Under the pieces are notes generated by a model. That model was not told the origin of the DNA. It made no database searches and saw nothing but the letters and a program-made list of their open reading frames with translations. Shown here piece after piece: positions 34,731-42,015 of a stretch of 61,505 bases of DNA (position 1 is the stretch's first letter; every line of letters begins with the position of its first letter). Source of the stretch: an uncultured Porphyromonadaceae bacterium (GTDB lineage: Bacteria; Bacteroidota; Bacteroidia; Bacteroidales; Muribaculaceae); the NCBI GenBank assembly GCA_900546365.1, contig URCF01000012.1:1-61505 (forward strand). Reading direction: 5' to 3'. The position numbers and the translations under genes are program-made.

Positions 34731-34761
34731 TAAAGATAGGGTAAATTTCCTATTCCTGCAA
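34731..34761 (-). promoter_or_regulatory. Promoter of DUF3857 pair (TTG, 20 bases, TATCTTTA)
   Basis: On the minus strand TTG (34759-34761) and TATCTTTA (34731-34738) are spaced exactly 20 bases apart. The last base differs from the TAnnTTTG consensus. It predicts a leader of about 17 bases. Confidence 0.5.
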
Positions 34762-34839
34762 CTTCCGGCCGCCAAAAAAGATTTTTGTTGATTTAATAAA
34801 TTTAACTATCAGGAGCATTATTGTTGCCCATATTAGGAA

Positions 34840-34847
34840 TATTTTTG
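34840..34847 (+). promoter_or_regulatory. Promoter of acidic coiled-coil gene (-7 TATTTTTG)
   Basis: Exact TAnnTTTG, 44-50 bases before the two possible starts. Confidence 0.6.
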
Positions 34848-34853
34848 TGCATG

Positions 34854-34870
34854 AAGGCCATAGTGGCCTT
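34854..34870 (+). repeat. Short hairpin at the transcript start of the coiled-coil gene
   Basis: AAGGCCA, three bases, TGGCCTT form a perfect small hairpin a few bases after the predicted transcription start. It may act as a 5' stabilising hairpin or an operator. Confidence 0.5.
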
Positions 34871-34890
34871 TATTGGAATCTGTAAATTAG

Positions 34891-35277
34891 ATGCTTATGG
34901 GCTTATGGAATTTTCTCGGAGGTTTTTTCCTGTTCAACGCCGTGTGCGATATGTTTTCAAGCAAGCCGAAGCGGACTTATGATCCTCCGCAGCATTATCA
35001 CGACTGCGACCATGAGGATTATCTGGCGTCAGGCGTGGACGAACCGGATGTGGATGCCTTACAGGAGCGTGTCGATGAATTGCAGTTGCGATTGGATGAC
35101 ACAGATGTGATGTCTGACCATTACGATGAACTGCAAGACCGTATTGACGAGCTTCAGGACAGAATTGACTGCCTGGAGGAGTGGGAGGATATACAAGACG
35201 AACTTGATGACCTGCGCGACGAATTGGATGACCTCGAATTCGACCGTGACCTATATGATGACCAAGACGATTGGTAA
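34891..35277 (+). CDS. Acidic coiled-coil protein with hydrophobic N-terminus
   Basis: Encodes 128 residues starting MLMGLWNFLGGFFLFNAVCD (a second ATG at 34897 is possible). After a His/Asp patch (YHDCDHEDYL), residues of about 55-125 are strongly acidic with regular repeats of the type DELQDRIDELQDRID and LDDLRDELDDLEFD. That is a heptad coiled coil. Probably membrane-associated through its N-terminus. I know no family. It lies in a stretch that seems lower in GC than the surrounding operons and converges on higA. Confidence 0.7.
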   Translation: MLMGLWNFLGGFFLFNAVCDMFSSKPKRTYDPPQHYHDCDHEDYLASGVDEPDVDALQERVDELQLRLDDTDVMSDHYDELQDRIDELQDRIDCLEEWEDIQDELDDLRDELDDLEFDRDLYDDQDDW

Positions 35278-35303
35278 CATTGGTTAGGTTCGGGCGTTGT
35301 ATC

Positions 35304-35648
35304 TTATAATACTGCGGCAATCTTACGGATATTTGCAAGACGGCTCATGAAAGTTGAGTCAGACTTTGCAACCTGCATATTGTAGTCTGCCTGAAGTTGC
35401 AAAAACATATTTGCGGATATACCTAACGCCGCTTCGAGCAAAAGAGCCAATTCTGTATTCACGCCACGTTTGCCGTTGACAACCTCATTCAGCAATGACG
35501 GAGATACTCCAATTTGTTCCGCAAGTTTGACTTGGGTCATATGTCGTTCTTCCAACTCATCGCGTATAAGTTCTCCGGGGTGAGTCGGCTCAAAAGGAGT
35601 CAGATTGTTTGCAATCATTGATGGGTCGATGTTCGGAAGTGTTATCAT
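35304..35648 (-). CDS. higA: HigA-type antitoxin (XRE helix-turn-helix)
   Basis: A 114-residue antitoxin. The HigA/VapI helix-turn-helix reads HPGELIRDELEERHMTQVKL then AEQIGVSPSLLNEVVNGKRG, about residues 30-75. It should neutralise HigB and repress the promoter by binding the palindrome at 36007-36028. The ATG at 35648 lies one base after the higB stop; the frame's earlier start would overlap higB. Toxin-first order is normal for this class. Confidence 0.88.
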   Translation of the reverse strand: MITLPNIDPSMIANNLTPFEPTHPGELIRDELEERHMTQVKLAEQIGVSPSLLNEVVNGKRGVNTELALLLEAALGISANMFLQLQADYNMQVAKSDSTFMSRLANIRKIAAVL

Positions 35649-35649
35649 A

Positions 35650-35967
35650 TCAGTCGTAATGGTTTGAGAGTTCAACAATATTGCAGATAGTCAGTATTGG
35701 CTCTTCAAAATTTTCAGTCAAGGAAAACTCAATACGGTATTGGTCGTTGACTTTTACCGAAAATAGCCCTTTCTTATCACCGTGCAGAGCCTCAAAATGC
35801 AAGGACTTGATGGGATAAAGTTCCTCTTTTGAAGTCGCCTTCATCAGATAGTTGATTCTATCTTTGTACCTTTTGATAATACTCGGTTGAAAACGGTGCT
35901 TCTTATCGGAAGTCTTACCGTTCTCATATAACTCCTTGAGGTAGGTCTGTTCAAAAGTGACTATCAT
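35650..35967 (-). CDS. higB: HigB-type toxin (RelE/ParE superfamily)
   Basis: A 105-residue protein (MIVTFEQTYLKELYENGKTS) with the RelE-fold pattern: helical middle (QPSIIKRYKDRINYLMKATS), then LHFEALHGDKKGLFSVKVND and YRIEFSL with the basic and Tyr/Arg residues used for ribosome-dependent mRNA cleavage. Slightly longer than plasmid HigB. Placed directly before higA and behind a promoter with an operator, so it is a complete type II toxin-antitoxin pair. Confidence 0.85.
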   Translation of the reverse strand: MIVTFEQTYLKELYENGKTSDKKHRFQPSIIKRYKDRINYLMKATSKEELYPIKSLHFEALHGDKKGLFSVKVNDQYRIEFSLTENFEEPILTICNIVELSNHYD

Positions 35968-35985
35968 ATCAGCTATTTAACGACA

Positions 35986-36016
35986 CAAAGTTAACGATAG
36001 TTTTTTAGATTCACAA
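35986..36016 (-). promoter_or_regulatory. higBA promoter (TTG, 20 bases, TAACTTTG)
   Basis: On the minus strand the -33 TTG (36014-36016) lies inside the 22-base palindrome and is followed after 20 bases by TAACTTTG (35986-35993). The leader to higB is about 15 bases. Confidence 0.75.
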
Positions 36017-36028
36017 ATTTGTGAATCT
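36007..36028. promoter_or_regulatory. Palindromic operator of higBA
   Basis: A perfect 22-base palindrome whose half-site is AGATTCACAAA. It covers the -33 element of the higBA promoter, where a bound HigA dimer would block polymerase. This is the expected autoregulation site of such pairs. Confidence 0.75.
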
Positions 36029-36036
36029 GAAAAACA

Positions 36037-36064
36037 CATACCGACAGTTTGTGCTGTCGGTATG
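36037..36064 (-). terminator. Hairpin upstream of higBA, probable terminator
   Basis: CATACCGACAG and its exact complement pair around TTTGTG; on the minus strand the stem is followed by TGTTTTT. It would stop transcripts coming from the tRNA side before the higBA operator. Confidence 0.65.
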
Positions 36065-36184
36065 ATGTTGTTATGCTGTGATTGGTTCCCAATGTCTGTT
36101 TTGGCAATTTTGCCACTGACAGCCAATGCCCGAAGTGTGGGGATGTCTTTCTTAGTGGGTAATGGAGGATATATGCTAAAATAG

Positions 36185-36217
36185 AAAACCCCGTAAATAG
36201 TTCACTTACAGGGTTTT
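36185..36217 (-). terminator. Terminator of tRNA-Ser
   Basis: AAAACCCCGTAA pairs with TTACAGGGTTTT (one G-T pair) around a 9-base loop, 13 bases past the tRNA 3' end. The stretch 36065-36184 before the next hairpin holds no gene I can support. Confidence 0.7.
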
Positions 36218-36229
36218 TCGCAATGATTT

Positions 36230-36319
36230 TGGCGGAGAGGACGAGATTCGAACTCGTGGTAGGATTGCTCCTACGTCAGTTTAGCAAACTGGTGGTTTCA
36301 GCCACTCACCCACCTCTCC
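36230..36319 (-). tRNA. tRNA-Ser (anticodon GCT)
   Basis: On the minus strand the acceptor stem is GGAGAGG paired with CCTCTCC, followed by discriminator G and an encoded CCA. The anticodon loop is CAGTTTGCTAAACTG with anticodon GCT (decodes AGC/AGU). There is a long variable arm GTAGGAGCAATCCTAC, typical of serine tRNAs, and the T loop GTTCGAATC. Length is 90 bases with CCA. Confidence 0.95.
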
Positions 36320-36444
36320 TTGGCAGGCTCTTTGCCTTATTGTGGTGCAAATGTAGGAAGTTTTTTTGATTGGTGCAAATGTTTTGTGAATGTTTTTTTT
36401 GAGGTTGTGTGCAATATGCTGATTGGTAGGGCGATGTAGATTGG

Positions 36445-36476
36445 TTTGTTTTTGATTGCCGTAATGCTTATTTTTG
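36445..36476 (+). promoter_or_regulatory. Promoter of mltG (TTTG, 20 bases, TATTTTTG)
   Basis: Textbook Bacteroidetes promoter: TTTG at 36445-36448 and TATTTTTG at 36469-36476. The expected start site, about 36480, is within two bases of the likely ATG at 36482. Confidence 0.75.
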
Positions 36477-36481
36477 TAGAT

Positions 36482-37549
36482 ATGATTTCGAATAAAAATA
36501 AAAAAGGTAAAAAGGTGACCCGCAAGGGCGGTGCGAAGAAGCGGCGATTTGGCCTTGGATGGCTGATAGCTGTTCTGTCGGTGCTGGCGTTGCTGGGTGT
36601 GGTGGCCGGTTTTTGTTTGCAGGGCCACCGTGGCGATGATGTGTGGGTGTATGTGCCGCGAGGCAGTTCGGCGGATGCTATCCGCGATTCGCTGGCGGCC
36701 AAGTTGGGCGATGCGGAGACCAACCGTGTGATGATGCTCTGGCGTATGCAGGGTGGTGTGGCAGACAATGCCCACGGAGCCTACCGGATAGGTCATGGCG
36801 ACCGCTCGATTATGACTGCCCGGCGGCTTAAAACCGGGAGGCAGAGCCCGGTTAAAGTGTCGTGGCACGATGTCCGCACATTCGAGGGGCTTTGTGAGGC
36901 TGTGACGCGCAACACTGAGTGCACTGCTTCAGAGTTTGCCGAGGCTTGTGCGCGTGTGCTTCCTGCCAACGGATTTGTGAAGCCGGAGGAGTGGCCGGCT
37001 GCTTTTCTGCCCGACAGCTATGAGGTGTATTGGACTGCTCCTGCATCGGGAATTGTGGAGAAGCTGGTGGGCTATCGCAATGAATGGTGGAATGCCGAGC
37101 GTGTGGCTCGTGCGCATGCTCTGGGGCTGACGCCTGTAGAGGTGGCTACTGTGGCTTCGATTGTGGAGGAGGAGACTGCCAAGGCCGATGAGCGCGGCAA
37201 GGTGGCCAGATTGTATATCAACCGGCTGCGCAAGGGGATGCGTCTCCAGGCCGATCCGACGGTGAAGTTCGCTTCGCGCCGGTTTGACCTTCGTCGTATT
37301 GCGGGTGATGTGTTGAAAACTGATTCGCCGTACAACACCTACATGGTGCAGGGTCTGCCGCCGGGTCCGATACGTGTGGCGTCGAAGAGCGCCATCGAGG
37401 CTGTGCTTGATGCTCCCGAGCATGACTATATATATATGTGTGCCAAGAGTGACTTCTCGGGCTACCATGATTTCGCGGTGGATTATGCCACACATCAGGC
37501 CAATGCCCGGAGATATCAGGCGGAGCTCAACAAACGAAATATTCATTAA
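36482..37549 (+). CDS. mltG: Endolytic transglycosylase MltG (YceG-like)
   Basis: A 355-residue inner-membrane enzyme that cleaves nascent peptidoglycan strands and sets glycan length. It has a basic cytoplasmic N-terminus, one membrane helix (GLGWLIAVLSVLALLGVVAG), a LysM-like region (VYVPRGSSADAIRDSL) and the YceG catalytic domain with Glu in ASIVEEETAKADE and the motifs LQADPTVKFA and YNTYMVQGLPPGPI. The start at 36482 is chosen because earlier in-frame starts lie upstream of the predicted transcription start; the mRNA may be leaderless. Confidence 0.92.
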   Translation: MISNKNKKGKKVTRKGGAKKRRFGLGWLIAVLSVLALLGVVAGFCLQGHRGDDVWVYVPRGSSADAIRDSLAAKLGDAETNRVMMLWRMQGGVADNAHGAYRIGHGDRSIMTARRLKTGRQSPVKVSWHDVRTFEGLCEAVTRNTECTASEFAEACARVLPANGFVKPEEWPAAFLPDSYEVYWTAPASGIVEKLVGYRNEWWNAERVARAHALGLTPVEVATVASIVEEETAKADERGKVARLYINRLRKGMRLQADPTVKFASRRFDLRRIAGDVLKTDSPYNTYMVQGLPPGPIRVASKSAIEAVLDAPEHDYIYMCAKSDFSGYHDFAVDYATHQANARRYQAELNKRNIH

Positions 37550-37573
37550 ACACCCCTAATAATTATCAGTGAT

Positions 37574-37825
37574 ATGGGCAAGAGTGAGAATCTGGTGAGA
37601 ATCTATGTGTTTGAAAATGACATTGATGCGCACATAGCGCACGACTTGCTTGCCAACAATGGCGTGGAGTCGTCGCTCAGCAATCAGTTGATGAGCACTC
37701 TGCTGCCGCTTGATGCGTCGAGCGTGGGCGGAGTGAGCCTGTGGGTGCTGGAGCATGATGCTGCAAGGGCGGTGGCCATCCTCAGAGAGCATGGCTGGAG
37801 CGGAGCCCGTGTGGTGAATCAGTGA
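37574..37825 (+). CDS. DUF2007 domain protein
   Basis: An 83-residue soluble protein beginning MGKSENLVRIYVFENDIDAH then IAHDLLANNGVESSL, with a VSLWVLEHDAARAVAIL segment. This matches the small ferredoxin-like DUF2007 family of putative signal-transducing proteins. It lies 25 bases after mltG and is probably cotranscribed. Its end overlaps the converging transporter gene by 7 bases. Function unknown. Confidence 0.82.
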   Translation: MGKSENLVRIYVFENDIDAHIAHDLLANNGVESSLSNQLMSTLLPLDASSVGGVSLWVLEHDAARAVAILREHGWSGARVVNQ

Positions 37826-38904
37826 TGCTCCTGCGGCTCGATGATGTAGTGGTTGTAGTAGGAGAGCAGCAATGTGGTGAGCGGTAGGGCGATGATGAGC
37901 CCTATCATTCCGAGCAGTGTGCCCCAGATGGAGAGCGACAGCAGGATTATGGCCGGGTTGAGTCCCATGGCTTTGCCCATGATCTTGGGCGTGAGGAAGA
38001 GGTCCTGGATGAGCTGCACTATGCAATACACCGCTGTGGTGCAGGCTGCTATGGTCCAGAAGTCGCCTTGACCCGAGGCTGTGTAAACAAGGCACAGGAT
38101 GGCTGCCGGCACAATGGATATCAGCTGGAGGTAGGGCACCATGTTGAGCAGTCCGATGAACAGTCCCATCACTATGGCCATCGGCAGTCCGATAATCCAG
38201 AATCCTATGCAGAAGAGAATGCCGACGATAAACGACACCAGGGCCTGTCCGCGGAAGTAGTGGTTCATGCTCTGCTGGATGTCGCGCCCGAGTTTGAACG
38301 CTATGGGGCGGTATTTGGGGGGCACCATGTTTTTGAATCCTGCCGACAGCCGGTCGTAGTCAATCATTATGAACACCACATACAGCACCACGATAAACCA
38401 GCTTATGGCCCCGAGAATCAGGGAGATGCTGCCGGAGATGATGGCCCAGGTGGTGCTGAGCGATTCCTCGATGATGGATAGCCATTCCTGTTTGCTGAGC
38501 ATATTGGAGATGGCATGGAGGTCGATGTTGCGGCGCACAAACCGCTGTATCTCCTGAGGTATGATGCTGATGTTCAGCTCCTCGGTGGCATATTTGTGAA
38601 GCACCGCGCCCACCTGCTCCATCTCCTGCACCACAAGCGGCACAAGGAAATAGCACAGCACGCACACAAAGAATGTGAGCTCGAAAAGAGTGACGAATAT
38701 TGCAATCACACGCCCTTTGAGGTGGAGCAGCCGGCGGTTGTACTGCACAAACGGCTCGCACATGTAGGCCAGCAGGCAGGCCACGCAGAAGGGCAGGAGA
38801 ACGGCCTTGAGGGTGTTGATGAGCCACAGGATGCCGAGAAACAGGCAGATGGCTATCACCATACGCACCACTCTGTCGAGGGTGAAGGGAGTGTGTGTGG
38901 GCAT
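37819..38904 (-). CDS. AI-2E family transporter (TqsA/PerM-like)
   Basis: A 361-residue inner-membrane protein with about 7-8 membrane segments: an N-terminal pair (MVIAICLFLGILWLINTLKA, VLLPFCVACLLAYMC), a central loop with amphipathic helices, and the conserved GNYLQLISIVPA-like NMVPYLQLISIVPAAIL plus PKIMGKAMGLNPAIILLSL. Members export AI-2 in a few cases but others act as Na+(Li+)/H+ antiporters, so the substrate is open. luxS occurs 9 kb away in this window. Confidence 0.85.
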   Translation of the reverse strand: MPTHTPFTLDRVVRMVIAICLFLGILWLINTLKAVLLPFCVACLLAYMCEPFVQYNRRLLHLKGRVIAIFVTLFELTFFVCVLCYFLVPLVVQEMEQVGAVLHKYATEELNISIIPQEIQRFVRRNIDLHAISNMLSKQEWLSIIEESLSTTWAIISGSISLILGAISWFIVVLYVVFIMIDYDRLSAGFKNMVPPKYRPIAFKLGRDIQQSMNHYFRGQALVSFIVGILFCIGFWIIGLPMAIVMGLFIGLLNMVPYLQLISIVPAAILCLVYTASGQGDFWTIAACTTAVYCIVQLIQDLFLTPKIMGKAMGLNPAIILLSLSIWGTLLGMIGLIIALPLTTLLLSYYNHYIIEPQEHH

Positions 38905-38976
38905 GAAATGTAATTAAATTTACTGTTTATGCGCACGAAAATACGAAATTATATCCATCCCACAGCATTTTTTCAT

Positions 38977-38984
38977 TAAATTTG
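38977..38984 (+). promoter_or_regulatory. Promoter of MFS gene (-7 TAAATTTG)
   Basis: Exact TAnnTTTG, 31 bases before ATG 39015. Confidence 0.6.
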
Positions 38985-39014
38985 TGGCCAATTTGTTTTA
39001 AATAAACCATCATT

Positions 39015-40460
39015 ATGACCAAACAATTACAGGTAGCACTCAACGATAAGGCCTGGGCAAGATGGACGGCGCTGTTTCTCATAGCCTCCATGATGTTTTT
39101 CGCCTATATGTTTGTTGACGTGATGTCGCCCTTGCAGGCACTTGTGGAAACCACCCGCGGGTGGAGTCCTGATGCGTTCGGCTACTATGCCGGAGCGGAG
39201 TATATATTGAATGTGTTCGGCTTCCTGATTGTGGCCGGTATAATCCTCGACAAGATGGGCGTTCGCTTCACCGGCACCCTCAGCGCATCGTTGATGGTAG
39301 TCGGGGCTTGCATCAAGTTCTATGCCGTCAGCCCGTGGTTTGCCGGCACAGGATTCGAGCAGTGGCTCGGCTCATGGTGGACCGCCATGCCCGGCTCTGC
39401 CAAGCTCGCCGCTTTTGGATTCATGATTTTCGGCTGCGGCTGCGAAATGGCCGGTATCACAGTGTCGAAAGCCATAGCCAAATGGTTTGAGGGCAAAGAG
39501 ATGGCACTTGCCATGGGCCTTGAGATGGCGATAGCCCGCCTGGGTGTGTTTGCCATATTCTCGTTGTCGCCTCGTTTGTCCACCAGCGGATGGTTCGGTA
39601 TGGTTGATCCCAATGTGGTGGTGCCGGTGGGCTTTTGCGCGGCGCTACTCGTGATAGGATTGCTGAACTATCTGGTGTTCTGTGTGTTCGACACACGCCT
39701 TGATCATGAGATAGCCAAAAACCGTGAGGCTGGCAACGACCCCGCCGAGGAGGAGTTCAAGATGAGCGATGTGGGCATCATATTCCGCAGCAAATTGTTT
39801 TGGATTGTGGCTTTGCTTTGTGTGCTCTACTATTCGGCCATCTTCCCGTTCCAGCGCTATGCCGCCAATATGCTTCAGTGCACCCTCCATATCGATGCCA
39901 CCACCGCGAGCGACATATTCCGCTGGTTCCCGATGGGAGCCATGGTGCTCACTCCGCTTCTGGGGTATTTCCTTGACCGCAAGGGTAAAGGCGCCTCGAT
40001 GCTCATAGCCGGAGCCGTGCTGATGATAGTGTGTCACCTCACATTCGCGTTGGTGCTTCCCGTAGTGCCGTCGATGGCACTCGCGTTCACCGCCATCGTG
40101 GTGCTCGGCGTAAGCTTCTCGCTGGTGCCCGCAGCGCTGTGGCCTTCGGTGCCCAAAATCATGGATGCCCGCTTCCTCGGTTCGGCCTACTCGCTGATAT
40201 TCTGGATACAGAACATCGGACTGGCTCTGTTCCCCATCCTCATAGGCAAAGTGCTGACAGCCACCAACAGCGGCGTCACCGACCCGATGGACTACAACTA
40301 TACATGGCCTATGCTGCTGTTTGCCGCCCTGGGCGTGCTTGCACTGATTATGGCGCTGTATCTCAAGATGCTTGACTCCAGGAAGCATTACGGCCTCGAA
40401 GAGCCCAACATCAAGCCTACCGCCGCCGAAGAAGATGCCGAGATTCAGAGCAATTTCTGA
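39015..40460 (+). CDS. Major facilitator superfamily transporter
   Basis: A 481-residue inner-membrane protein with 12 predicted helices, a large insertion between helices 3 and 4, and a soluble C-terminal tail (YGLEEPNIKPTAAEEDAEIQ). Conserved MFS features include GIILDKMGVRFTGTL (loop 2-3 motif) and GYFLDRKGKGASML after helix 8. Substrate not recognised; it does not look like a sugar or drug exporter I can name. Monocistronic, bounded by its own promoter and a strong terminator. Confidence 0.85.
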   Translation: MTKQLQVALNDKAWARWTALFLIASMMFFAYMFVDVMSPLQALVETTRGWSPDAFGYYAGAEYILNVFGFLIVAGIILDKMGVRFTGTLSASLMVVGACIKFYAVSPWFAGTGFEQWLGSWWTAMPGSAKLAAFGFMIFGCGCEMAGITVSKAIAKWFEGKEMALAMGLEMAIARLGVFAIFSLSPRLSTSGWFGMVDPNVVVPVGFCAALLVIGLLNYLVFCVFDTRLDHEIAKNREAGNDPAEEEFKMSDVGIIFRSKLFWIVALLCVLYYSAIFPFQRYAANMLQCTLHIDATTASDIFRWFPMGAMVLTPLLGYFLDRKGKGASMLIAGAVLMIVCHLTFALVLPVVPSMALAFTAIVVLGVSFSLVPAALWPSVPKIMDARFLGSAYSLIFWIQNIGLALFPILIGKVLTATNSGVTDPMDYNYTWPMLLFAALGVLALIMALYLKMLDSRKHYGLEEPNIKPTAAEEDAEIQSNF

Positions 40461-40486
40461 TCAGGTGTAAGATATATAAACTAATG

Positions 40487-40523
40487 TCAATGTGCATTCC
40501 GGGATTTCCGGAGTGCACATTGA
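40487..40523 (+). terminator. Terminator of MFS gene
   Basis: TCAATGTGCATTCCGG pairs with CCGGAGTGCACATTGA (one G-T pair) around a 5-base loop, followed by TTTTATATTTTT. Confidence 0.85.
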
Positions 40524-40612
40524 TTTTATATTTTTGCAGATAAAACTGAACGAAATCGCGACTTGATTGTAATAATATTAACAATGTAAGCGTAAAATTT
40601 AATAAAAAGCGT

Positions 40613-40620
40613 TATCTTTG
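40613..40620 (+). promoter_or_regulatory. Promoter of OmpA-family gene (-7 TATCTTTG)
   Basis: Exact TAnnTTTG, 35 bases before ATG 40655. Confidence 0.65.
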
Positions 40621-40654
40621 CGACAAAATGTAAATATTAACTAAATATTCTCAA

Positions 40655-41866
40655 ATGAAAAAGTTATTTCTCATTGCTGCAGCTATGCTCGGCATGGCGT
40701 CTGTACAGGCCCAGCAAGTACTGGAAGAGCCTTCGTTTGGTTCCAACTGGTCGGTAGGCGTTGATGGTGGTGCCACAACCCCCCTCACCGGTCATGCATT
40801 CTTTGGATCAATGCGCGGCATGTTTGGTCTGCATATTCAGAAGCAGGTGTCTCCCGCCTTCGCGGTAGGTGCCGAGGGTATGCTGATGGTCAACACCTCT
40901 TCGTGGAACAATCCCATGGTGGCATACGCCGGTGACACTGAATTTTATGCCAACGGTCGCAGCAGTACAGCCATTGACCGTGCCTATTTCGGCATGTACG
41001 GTTCAGTGAACCTGTTCAACCTGATTGGTGGTGTGCGTTGCGACGGTCCCCGTTTCTTCGACATCGAAATCACCGCCGGTGCAGGCTGGGGCCACGACTT
41101 CTATTCCAAGAACACTTGGATGCCGTTCAGCTACACTGCTCAGGACGAAAACTATTTCGTCACCAAAGTGGGCTTGAACCTCAACTTCAATGTGTGCCAG
41201 AACCTCACCGTATCGCTCAAGCCTTACGTTGCATGGAACATGACCGGCACTAAGAACAAGCCGCTTGATGTGGAATACACCTCCGCAGCCTACGATGCCA
41301 CCCGCGCCACTTTCAACATTGCCGCTTCCGTGAGCTACAACTTCGGCCCCGGTTTCCAGTGTGTAACTCCCGCAGACCCTGCCGCTGTTGCCGCGCTCAA
41401 CGACCAGGTTAACGCTCTCCGCGCCCAGATCGGCAACACTGTTGCCGCCGGTGAAGCTGCCGTTGCCCGCGCTCAGGCTCTCGGTCAGGAACTCAGTGCC
41501 TGCCAGAACAAGAAGCCCGAAGTGATCAAGGAAGTCAACAATTCGCTCACCTCTGTTCGCTACATCTTCTATCGCATAGGTAGCTCCAAAATCACCGCTG
41601 ACCAGCAGCCCAATGTAGAGATGGTAGCCGGTTACCTCAAGAACCACCCCAAATCAAAGGTTGTTATCAAGGGTTACGCTTCTCCCGACGGCAACCTCGA
41701 ATTCAACAAGAAACTTGCCGCCGCCCGTGCTGAATCGGTTAAGACAATGCTTGTCAACAAGTATGGCATCAAAGCTGACCGTATCACTGCCGATGGTGAA
41801 GGTATTGGTGAAATGTTCACCGAAAACAGCTGGAACCGCGTTTCCATCTGCACCCTCGAGGACTAA
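40655..41866 (+). CDS. OmpA-family outer-membrane protein
   Basis: A 403-residue protein with signal peptide (KKLFLIAAAMLGMASVQAQQ), an N-terminal barrel of about 230 residues (SNWSVGVDGGATTPLTGHAF onward, ending VSYNFGPGF), an Ala/coil linker, and a C-terminal OmpA peptidoglycan-binding domain (YIFYRIGSSKITADQQPNVE then GYASPDGNLEFNKKLAAARA). It anchors the outer membrane to the wall. Codon use is strongly biased to C-ending codons, suggesting high expression, and it has its own promoter and terminator. Confidence 0.92.
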   Translation: MKKLFLIAAAMLGMASVQAQQVLEEPSFGSNWSVGVDGGATTPLTGHAFFGSMRGMFGLHIQKQVSPAFAVGAEGMLMVNTSSWNNPMVAYAGDTEFYANGRSSTAIDRAYFGMYGSVNLFNLIGGVRCDGPRFFDIEITAGAGWGHDFYSKNTWMPFSYTAQDENYFVTKVGLNLNFNVCQNLTVSLKPYVAWNMTGTKNKPLDVEYTSAAYDATRATFNIAASVSYNFGPGFQCVTPADPAAVAALNDQVNALRAQIGNTVAAGEAAVARAQALGQELSACQNKKPEVIKEVNNSLTSVRYIFYRIGSSKITADQQPNVEMVAGYLKNHPKSKVVIKGYASPDGNLEFNKKLAAARAESVKTMLVNKYGIKADRITADGEGIGEMFTENSWNRVSICTLED

Positions 41867-41889
41867 TCCTTACCGACTGTATAAAACAC

Positions 41890-41919
41890 AGCCGGGGCGC
41901 TCAATCGAGTGCCCCGGCT
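41890..41919 (+). terminator. Terminator of OmpA-family gene
   Basis: AGCCGGGGCGCTC pairs with GAGTGCCCCGGCT around AATC and is followed by TGTTTT. Confidence 0.85.
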
Positions 41920-41978
41920 TGTTTTGTATGTATAATCGATTTGTGAGGCGGTTATTGAGAAAACTCAGGGGAAATGAT

Positions 41979-41986
41979 TATTTTTG
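41979..41986 (+). promoter_or_regulatory. Promoter of first GT2 gene (-7 TATTTTTG)
   Basis: Exact TAnnTTTG with TTG 21 bases upstream, 30 bases before ATG 42016. Confidence 0.65.
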
Positions 41987-42015
41987 TGAACTGAATCACT
42001 CTATCGATAATAATT

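Noticed and set aside
36082..36162. Short frame with a zinc-ribbon-like CPKCG (ATDSQCPKCGDVFLSG then stop)
   Set aside because: It has no start codon and only about 26 codons. It could be a relic of a larger gene but cannot be supported.
37819..38904. AI-2E-family protein as a proven AI-2 exporter forming a quorum system with luxS
   Set aside because: Many family members are cation antiporters, the gene is 9 kb from luxS, and nothing in the sequence decides the substrate.
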